This document shows positions 7,715 through 13,541 of a DNA stretch of 25,173 nucleotides, piece after piece. The stretch is from positions 1 to 25,173 of the forward strand of contig JBQTJJ010000109.1 of assembly GCA_052387235.1 (NCBI GenBank). The letters are read 5' to 3'. The stretch's first letter is position 1. Each line of letters begins with the position of its first letter. The notes beneath the pieces are model-generated. The model was not told the DNA's origin, did no database searches, and saw only the letters and a program-made list of their open reading frames with translations. The translations under genes and the position numbers were made by a program. The stretch is from JBQTJJ01 sp052387235. Lineage in GTDB: Bacteria > Actinomycetota > Acidimicrobiia > Acidimicrobiales > GCA-2861595.

Positions 7715-7918
7715 ATGGCCATGGCCGTCAACAGCTGTACCTGTGGTTGTAGCTCGATGACGTCGCTCACGTCGGCCGAGGAGCAGTGCGGCTGCGGCTG
7801 CGAGTGCTGCGCCCAGGCCGCCAAGACCCGGGAAGAGGAGATCGCCGAGCTCACCAACCTGCGCCACGCCATCGAGAAGCGGCTGGCCGAGCTCGAGCCC
7901 GAGAGCGCGGGCGCCTAA
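7715..7918 (+). CDS. Small Cys-rich protein, possibly metal-binding
   Basis: The 67-residue product starts at ATG 7715, chosen over ATG 7691 because GGAGGTGG (7701-7708) sits 6 nt before it. It has eight cysteines in two clusters, SCTCGCS (7-13) and QCGCGCECC (23-31), followed by a charged helical segment (TREEEIAELTNLRHAIEKRLAELE) likely to form a coiled coil. Closely spaced CxC and CC motifs suggest thiolate binding of a soft metal, as in metallothioneins, but I recognise no named family. The helical tail is unusual for a metallothionein and may mediate dimerisation. The palindrome 60 nt upstream supports metal-dependent control. Confidence 0.7.
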   Translation: MAMAVNSCTCGCSSMTSLTSAEEQCGCGCECCAQAAKTREEEIAELTNLRHAIEKRLAELEPESAGA

Positions 7919-8012
7919 CGCGCACCCGTCAGGCGCCGCGCCGGAGCACGGCTGGCCGGGTTCGCGCGCTGGTCCCCCCCAGCCCACCCCGGCCGGCCGC
8001 CGACCGCCGTCA

Positions 8013-8030
8013 GGCCGGCGGGCGCCGGCC
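8013..8030. terminator. Hairpin between converging genes
   Basis: GGCCGGCG and CGCCGGCC pair perfectly around a GG loop, between the plus-strand Cys-rich gene and the 3' end of the minus-strand regulator. There is no T-tract, so termination by this hairpin is plausible but weakly supported. The remainder of 7919-8047 shows no gene. Confidence 0.4.
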
Positions 8031-8047
8031 GCGGTGTCGTGGGGCGC

Positions 8048-9193
8048 CTACGCCCCCCGCCGGGCGGCGGACGCCGCCACCGGCGCCGGCACGTCCAGCC
8101 GGTAGCCCCGGCCCGAGATGGACCGCACGGCGCTGCCGCACGGGCCCAGGCGCCGGCGCAGGCGGGTGATGGTGGCCTCCAGCACGTGGGGGTCGGCGCC
8201 GGCCGTGCCCCAGACCGCCCGCAGGAGATGCGGCCGCGAGACCACGGCGCCGGGCCGCTCCACCAGCATGGAGAACACGGCCTGCTCGAGCGGCGGCAGC
8301 TCCACCACCCGGTCGCCGACCGAGACGGCGAAGCCCTGGACCACCAGCTCCACGCCGGCCAGCTCCACCGTGCGGCGCCGGCCCTCCAGGCGCTCGCCCA
8401 GGGCCCGGATCATCAGGCCGAGGCGCCCGAGCGACGGCTCCACCGGGTCGTCGACGCCCTCGTCGCGGGCCGCTCCCGCGCACACGGCGCCCACGCAGGT
8501 GGCGAGGACGCCCGTGTTGAAGGCCCGCCGCAGGTCGGCGTGGCGGCCGTGCCCGGCCGCCACCAGGAACAGGTTCTGCACGGCCGGGGCGCTGGTGAAG
8601 GTGACGGCGTCGACCCGTCCCTCGCAGGCCGCGTCCACCAGCCGCTGGGCCGGGCCGGTGTCGTCGGGCATCCGCCAGCGGTAGACGGGCACGGGGACGA
8701 CGTCGGCCCCGGCCTCCTGCAGCGCCAGGGTGATCTCGGCCGCCTCGGCGCCGGCCTCCTGCACCGCCACCCGCTTGCCCAGCAGCGGCTCGGCCAGCAG
8801 CAGGGGCAGGAGCTGGTCGAGGCGCTCGTTGGGCGAGCTGCTCCACACCGTGAGCCCGGCCGCCTGCACGGCGCCGGTGGACTTGGGGCCGCGGGTGACG
8901 ACGCGGGCCGGCTCGAGGGCGGCCAGCAGCGCCTCGCCCATGCCCCACGCCTGGGCCGTCTCCAGCCACGCCCGCATCCCGATGCCGGTGGTGGCCACCA
9001 GGTAGTCGGGGGGCCGGGCCGCGACGGAGGCGGTGGCGTGGCGGAGGACCTCGTCGGAGTCGAGGTACTGGGTGGCGATGCTGGGGCCGTGCAGCACCCG
9101 GGCGCCGCGGCGGCGCAGCAGCTCGGCCTGGTCCTCCCACCGCCGGTCGGCGGTGACGCCGATCGTGTAGCCCTCGAGGGGACGCAACGCCAT
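8048..9193 (-). CDS. HemD-like (uroporphyrinogen-III synthase fold) regulator with C-terminal winged helix
   Basis: The 381-residue protein joins an N-terminal uroporphyrinogen-III synthase-like region (about 1-260; GYTIGVTADRRWEDQAELLRRRG, VTFTSAPAVQNLF) to an OmpR/PhoB-type winged helix (about 280-370; LPPLEQAVFSMLVERPGAVVSRPHLLRAVWG, then VLEATITRLRRRLG and ISGRGYRLDV). This fusion is known in actinobacteria beside nitrate/nitrite reductase genes (Rv0260c of M. tuberculosis is an example I recall). Here the HemD part is more likely a sensor for a tetrapyrrole or siroheme-related signal than a biosynthetic enzyme, though dual function is possible. It lies downstream of narB with its own GlnR-like box. 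Start ATG 9193 is the best fit to the domain start; no strong RBS is visible. Confidence 0.85.
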   Translation of the reverse strand: MALRPLEGYTIGVTADRRWEDQAELLRRRGARVLHGPSIATQYLDSDEVLRHATASVAARPPDYLVATTGIGMRAWLETAQAWGMGEALLAALEPARVVTRGPKSTGAVQAAGLTVWSSSPNERLDQLLPLLLAEPLLGKRVAVQEAGAEAAEITLALQEAGADVVPVPVYRWRMPDDTGPAQRLVDAACEGRVDAVTFTSAPAVQNLFLVAAGHGRHADLRRAFNTGVLATCVGAVCAGAARDEGVDDPVEPSLGRLGLMIRALGERLEGRRRTVELAGVELVVQGFAVSVGDRVVELPPLEQAVFSMLVERPGAVVSRPHLLRAVWGTAGADPHVLEATITRLRRRLGPCGSAVRSISGRGYRLDVPAPVAASAARRGA

Positions 9194-9215
9194 CGACCCA
9201 TCGTCCGCCGCCGGT

Positions 9216-9231
9216 GTTACCACGTCGTTTC
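9216..9231 (-). promoter_or_regulatory. GlnR-like box upstream of the HemD-type regulator
   Basis: On the minus strand the sequence reads GAAAC-GACGTG-GTAAC, two five-base elements of the actinobacterial GlnR consensus (GTnAC and GaAAC separated by 6 nt). It lies 23-38 nt upstream of the regulator's start codon. The motif is seen; binding by GlnR is inferred, and no glnR gene is in the window. Confidence 0.5.
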
Positions 9232-9299
9232 CAACGTCGGGCGCTGCGGGTGAACTCCGTCTGAACGCATGCTTGTGGGCGTGCCGGGCGCGTCCACGG

Positions 9300-11531
9300 T
9301 CACATCCGCTCGATGCGGACGGCGGACTGCTTGTAGTTCGGCTCGCGCGAGATGGGGTCGAACTCGTCGACGGTGAGCCGGTTGGCGCAGCGCTCGTCGT
9401 AGTGGAAGGGCACGAAGACCTCGCCCTCGCGCACGATGGCGGTGACCCGCACCAGCACGCCCTCCACCACGCCCCGGCGCGAGGCCAGCCTGACCAGGTC
9501 GCCCGACACCACGCCGAGGCCGGCGGCGTCGGCCGGGTTGATCTCGACCCACGCCTCGGGCGCCAGCTCCTCGAGCACGGCGATGCGGCCCGTCTTGGTG
9601 CGGGTGTGCCAGTGCTCGACGGTGCGGCCGGTGTTGAGGAGGAAGGGGTAGCGCCGGCTGGGGGCGTCGGCGATGGGCTGGGGCGTGACGCACCAGAGCC
9701 TGGCCCGGCCCGACGGCGTCCGGAACACGCCGTCGGTGTAGATGCGGGGCGTGCCGGCCGGCTCATCGGTGCCGGGGGGGCAGGGCCACTGCACGCCGCC
9801 GGCGGCGTCGATGCGGTCGTAGGTGATGCCGCTGTAGTCGCACAGGCGCCCGGCCGACACCCGGGCCCACTCGGTGAAGGCGTCCTCGGGGCCCCTCCAG
9901 CCCGGGTAGAGCTCGCGGGCCACGCCGAAGGCCTGGCCCAGGGCCAGGAAGATGTCGAAGTCGGACCGGGCCTGGCCCGGCGGCTCCACCGCCTTGCGCA
10001 CCCTCGAGACCCGGCGCTCGGCGTTGGTGTACGTACCCTCCTTCTCGCCCCAGATGGCGGAGGGGAGGACGACAGTGGCCAGGGCGGTGGTGGGGGTGGG
10101 GAAGCCGTCCTGGACCACGAACAGGTCGAGGTTGCGCAGGGCCCCTTCCAGCCGGGCCCGGTTCGGGAACGACACCACCGGGTTGGTGGCGATGACCCAC
10201 AGCCCCTTGATGGTGCCGTCGAGGACGCCGTCGATGATGTCGGGGTAGGCCCGGCCCCGCTCGGTGGGGAGCCGGTCCACCGGGACGCCCCACAGCGCCG
10301 CCACCTCGGCCCTCGCCGCCGCGTCCTCCCAGGGCCGGTAGCCGGGGAGGGAGGCGGTGGCCCCGGCCTCGCGGGTGCCCATGGCGTTGCACTGGCCGGT
10401 GAGCGAGAAGGGGGCGGCGCCGGCCCGGCCCACGTTGCCGGTGAGCAGGCAGAGCGTGTTGAGGAGGGTGACGGTCTCGGTGCCCTGCACCGAGTGGTTC
10501 ACGCCCATGGTCCAGGCGACGAAGGCCCGCTCGGCCCGGCCGAAGGTGAGGGCGGCCCGGCGCACGTCCTCGGCCGGCACGCCGCAGTCGGCCGCCACCC
10601 GGTCGAGGTCCCATGCCGCCACATGGGCCGCCAGCTCGGCGTAGCCCTCGGTGTGGGCCGCGACGTAGTCGTGGTCCACCAGGCCCTCGTCGATGAGCAC
10701 CTTGATCATCCCGTTGAGCAGGGCGATGTCGCTGCGGGGCTTCACGGCCAGGTGGAGGTCGGCCACCATGGCCGTCTTGGTGACGCGGGGATCCACCACG
10801 ATCACGGTTGCGCCGGCGTTGCCCAGCACCCGGGGCGCCAGCAGCGGGTGGTTGTCGGCCACGTTGGCGCCCACCAGGAGGATGCAGTCGGCCTGGTCGA
10901 GGTCCGCGTAGGCGCCGGGCGGGCCGTCGCTGCCGAAGCTGCGCTTGTAGCCGGCCACCGCGCTGGCCATGCACAAGGTGGTGTTGCCGTCGTAGTGGCG
11001 CAGGCCCAGGCCGGCCCGGCACAGCTTGCCCAGGGCGTAGAACTCCTCGGTGACGAGCTGGCCCGTGCTGAGCACGGCCACCGCCTCCGGGCCGTGCTCG
11101 TCCAGCAGGCGCCGGAACCCGACCACCATGGCCCCGAGGGCCTCGTCCCACGACGCCGGCTCCTGCGGCCCGCCCCTGGCCCGGCGCAGAAGGGGTGTGG
11201 TGAGGCGGCCCTCGGCCGCCAGCGTCTGGTGCTCGCACAGGCCCTTGGGGCACAGCCGGCCCATGTTGACCGGGTGCTCGGGGTCGCCCTGGACGGCCAC
11301 CGCCTCGCCGTCGCGCACGCCGATGTACATCCCGCACCCGACGGCGCAGTAGCCGCAGGTGGTGCGCACCCACGTCTCCGGGGCCCGGGCCTCGTTGAGG
11401 GGGCCGAAGCGGTCGTCGGCCACGTAGAGGCGCCCGGACGGGCTGGCGGCGCGGGCCGCGTCGGCCGCGTCCTCCGACCGGGTGCCCAGCCCCAGCAGCC
11501 GGGTCACGGCGCCGGCGGCCGGTCGGTTCAC
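9300..11531 (-). CDS. narB: Assimilatory nitrate reductase, molybdopterin catalytic subunit
   Basis: The 743-residue protein of the Mo-bisMGD/DMSO-reductase superfamily reduces nitrate to nitrite in the cytoplasm. An N-terminal [4Fe-4S] site uses Cys59, Cys62, Cys66 (CGYCAVGC) and Cys94 in RLCPKG. A conserved TTLCMASAVAGYKRSFGSDGPP places the probable Mo ligand at Cys187. Later motifs WVIATNPVVSFPN, TVVLPSAIWGEKEGTYTNAERRVSR and NTGRTVEHWHTRTKTGR belong to NasA/NarB/NapA enzymes. There is no Tat signal, and no C-terminal [2Fe-2S] domain as in some NasA proteins. About 40 extra residues precede the Fe-S motif. Start GTG 11531 follows GGGAG at a 4-nt gap, and that RBS abuts a large palindrome. 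The gene is 67 nt after the Fe-S/membrane fusion gene, which probably supplies electrons. Confidence 0.94.
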   Translation of the reverse strand: MNRPAAGAVTRLLGLGTRSEDAADAARAASPSGRLYVADDRFGPLNEARAPETWVRTTCGYCAVGCGMYIGVRDGEAVAVQGDPEHPVNMGRLCPKGLCEHQTLAAEGRLTTPLLRRARGGPQEPASWDEALGAMVVGFRRLLDEHGPEAVAVLSTGQLVTEEFYALGKLCRAGLGLRHYDGNTTLCMASAVAGYKRSFGSDGPPGAYADLDQADCILLVGANVADNHPLLAPRVLGNAGATVIVVDPRVTKTAMVADLHLAVKPRSDIALLNGMIKVLIDEGLVDHDYVAAHTEGYAELAAHVAAWDLDRVAADCGVPAEDVRRAALTFGRAERAFVAWTMGVNHSVQGTETVTLLNTLCLLTGNVGRAGAAPFSLTGQCNAMGTREAGATASLPGYRPWEDAAARAEVAALWGVPVDRLPTERGRAYPDIIDGVLDGTIKGLWVIATNPVVSFPNRARLEGALRNLDLFVVQDGFPTPTTALATVVLPSAIWGEKEGTYTNAERRVSRVRKAVEPPGQARSDFDIFLALGQAFGVARELYPGWRGPEDAFTEWARVSAGRLCDYSGITYDRIDAAGGVQWPCPPGTDEPAGTPRIYTDGVFRTPSGRARLWCVTPQPIADAPSRRYPFLLNTGRTVEHWHTRTKTGRIAVLEELAPEAWVEINPADAAGLGVVSGDLVRLASRRGVVEGVLVRVTAIVREGEVFVPFHYDERCANRLTVDEFDPISREPNYKQSAVRIERM

Positions 11532-11539
11532 GCCACTCC

Positions 11540-11578
11540 CGAGTAAATAACTCCCCGGAACGGGGAGTTATTTACTCG
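11540..11578. repeat. Perfect palindrome (18-bp arms, 3-nt loop) before narB
   Basis: Two 18-bp arms (11540-11557 and 11561-11578) are exact complements around GAA. Each arm contains a smaller dyad, GAGTAAATAACTC at 11541-11553 and GAGTTATTTACTC at 11565-11577. The A/T-rich stem is at odds with the surrounding GC-rich DNA. The hairpin base touches the narB RBS (GGGAG, 11540-11536). It might be a pair of operator sites, an mRNA stem separating narB expression from upstream genes, or a terminator; there is no T-tract on either strand. Confidence 0.85.
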
Positions 11579-11598
11579 AAAGCGGGGGGGAACGACGG

Positions 11599-13173
11599 TC
11601 ACCGGCCGGCGAAGAAGCTGCCGGCCACGCGGAACGGCACCACGGTCACGTAGAACAGGTAGCGGCCGGCCAGCTCGCCCAGGGCGGCGACGCCGAGGGC
11701 GGTGGCCAGGCGGCCGCCGGCGGCGGGGCCGGCGAGGGGGACGGTGCACGACCACGCCACCAGGGCCACGGAGGCGACGGCAGCCGCCACCCGGGCCAGG
11801 AGCAGGCCCCGGAAGCGGCCCAGCAGCAGGACGGCGGTGCCCCGGTGCTGGCGGTCGGTGCGGTCGCGCACGGTGGTGACCAGGTGGCGCAGGGCGCCGA
11901 GCTGGATGACCGTGCCGGCCACCGCCGCCACCAGCAGCGCGGCCACCAGGGCGGTGGGGGCGCGCCCCCGGTCGAGACAGAGCACGGCCAGCAGGGGACC
12001 GGTGGCGCCGGCGGTGGCGAAGAAGGACACGAGCGTGCGGGGCGAGTTCCACACCGGCCGGGCCGGCACCAGGTAGAGGCGGCCGCTCGCGTAGACGCCG
12101 GCCGCGCCCAGGGCCACGGCGGCCAGGCCCAGGCCGAGGCGGGGCCCGGCCGGGAAGCCGCCGGCGCCCCCCCGGGCCCAGGCGCCGGCGTAGGCCAGCG
12201 AGGCGGCCGAGAAGGCCGACAGGAGGGCGACCTCGCGGCTGAGCCACGAGGTGCGGAGGTTGCGCAGGGCCTTGAAGGCCGACGCCGGCCGGCCCAGGTG
12301 GAGCAGCGACGCGCCGAGCGCCACCGCCCCGGCCACCGCCGCGCCCACGGCGCCGCCGCCCAGCCCCCCCCGCCCGCCCGCCGCCTCCACCGCCACGGTG
12401 GCGGCCACCGTGCCGAGCGACAGCTGGGTGAGCAGGGTGAGGGCGATGAGGGGCCAGTGCGGGTCCTCGGGCTTGACCGACCAGTCGGTGGCCGCCACCA
12501 GCTCGGGCAGGTCGGGCGGGGTCTCGATGCGGGTGGTGGACAGGGTGATCTCGGCCGGCGGCAGGCCCGGGGCGTCGGCGGAGGCGTGGTCGGCCCGCCA
12601 CGCCGCGATGTTCACCGGCTCCACCGTGATGGCCCTGGTGGGGCAGGCCAGCACGCAGGCCGGGCTCTCGCCCGCCTCCAGCCGGGGCAGGCACAGGTCG
12701 CACTTGGCCACGACCTTGCGGGCTGCGTCGTAGACCGGGACCTCGTAGGGGCAGTTCCAGATGCAGTACTGGCAGCCGATGCACTCGCCGGCGTCGTGCT
12801 GCACCACGCCGTTGGCCAGCTTGGTGTACGCCTGGGTCGGGCAGCCGGACAGGCAGGTGGGCTCCAGGCAGTGGTTGCAGGCCATGGACAGGTTGAGGCG
12901 GCGGGTCTTCGGGAAGGCGCCGCCCTCCAGCTCGCCCACCCGGCGCCAGGCCCCGTCCACCGGGGTGGCGTTCTGCTCGGCGCACGCGACCTCGCACGAG
13001 TGGCACCCCACGCAGGCGTCCATGGCGAAGCCGAACCGGTACTGCTCGCCCGCGTCGAGGGGCAGCAGCTCCGGCCCGTCCTCGCCGATGCCGGTGAGGC
13101 GGCGAAGGCGCTCGACGGCCGGCGCCTCGGCGACGCCGGCTGCGTCCTCCCGGGTGGCGTCGAGGAGGGTCAC
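11599..13173 (-). CDS. DmsB-DmsC fusion: four-cluster ferredoxin joined to DMSO-reductase-type membrane anchor
   Basis: The 524-residue product starts at GTG 13173, overlapping the nirD stop (GTGA). Residues about 45-190 form a DmsB-like electron-transfer domain with four [4Fe-4S] motifs: CVGCHSCEVAC, CNHCLEPTCLSGCP, CIGCQYCIWNCP and a CDLC...CVLACP pair. After a linker, residues about 230-524 form a DmsC-type integral membrane domain with roughly eight hydrophobic segments and the signature LGRPASAFKALRNLRTSWLSREV. DmsC anchors oxidise quinol, so the fusion would carry electrons from the membrane pool through the Fe-S relay. Its place between nirD and narB suggests it serves NarB. No signal peptide precedes the Fe-S domain, which fits a cytoplasmic partner. 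Usually DmsB and DmsC are separate proteins. Confidence 0.88.
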   Translation of the reverse strand: MTLLDATREDAAGVAEAPAVERLRRLTGIGEDGPELLPLDAGEQYRFGFAMDACVGCHSCEVACAEQNATPVDGAWRRVGELEGGAFPKTRRLNLSMACNHCLEPTCLSGCPTQAYTKLANGVVQHDAGECIGCQYCIWNCPYEVPVYDAARKVVAKCDLCLPRLEAGESPACVLACPTRAITVEPVNIAAWRADHASADAPGLPPAEITLSTTRIETPPDLPELVAATDWSVKPEDPHWPLIALTLLTQLSLGTVAATVAVEAAGGRGGLGGGAVGAAVAGAVALGASLLHLGRPASAFKALRNLRTSWLSREVALLSAFSAASLAYAGAWARGGAGGFPAGPRLGLGLAAVALGAAGVYASGRLYLVPARPVWNSPRTLVSFFATAGATGPLLAVLCLDRGRAPTALVAALLVAAVAGTVIQLGALRHLVTTVRDRTDRQHRGTAVLLLGRFRGLLLARVAAAVASVALVAWSCTVPLAGPAAGGRLATALGVAALGELAGRYLFYVTVVPFRVAGSFFAGR

Positions 13174-13541
13174 GCAGACCCGGTGGGCACAGCGACCTCC
13201 ACCCTGCCGAGGCGGCGCCGGACGGCGAAGACGCGCAGCGCCACGTCCAGGTCGTCGAGGCACTGCCCGGTGCGCAGGTCGAAGCTCTGCTTGTACATCG
13301 GCGACGCCACCTTGGCGACGCCCTTCCGGGAGCCCACGATGCCCCGGGAGATGACGTTGGCCCGGCTGAAGGGGTCGAAGTTCGACACGGCGTACAGCTC
13401 GTCGGTGGGCGACACGCGGAAGACGGCGACCTGCTCGTCGCCCACCAGGGCGCACGCGCCCCGGTCCGTCACCAGGTCGTCGACGGCGCACACGTCGACC
13501 CACGTGGTGGCGGTGGCCTGGAGATCGAGCATCGCGGTCAT
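13170..13541 (-). CDS. nirD: Nitrite reductase (NAD(P)H) small subunit NirD
   Basis: The 123-residue Rieske-fold subunit pairs with NirB in cytoplasmic nitrite reduction to ammonium. The segment FDPFSRANVISRGIVGSRKG...VASPMYKQSFDLRTGQCLDD matches NirD. As in other NirD proteins, the Cys and His ligands of a true Rieske cluster are absent, so no [2Fe-2S] centre is expected. Start ATG 13541 overlaps the nirB stop (ATGA) and has GGAGGT at 6 nt. Coupling on both sides (nirB stop, fusion-gene start) shows a tight operon. Confidence 0.95.
   Translation of the reverse strand: MTAMLDLQATATTWVDVCAVDDLVTDRGACALVGDEQVAVFRVSPTDELYAVSNFDPFSRANVISRGIVGSRKGVAKVASPMYKQSFDLRTGQCLDDLDVALRVFAVRRRLGRVEVAVPTGSA

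Noticed and set aside
9273..11546. 757-codon plus-strand ORF opposite narB
   Set aside because: Another antisense shadow; narB on the minus strand has all cofactor motifs.
13170..13541. NirD as a true Rieske [2Fe-2S] protein
   Set aside because: The Cys-x-His and Cys-x2-His ligands are absent, as expected for NirD.
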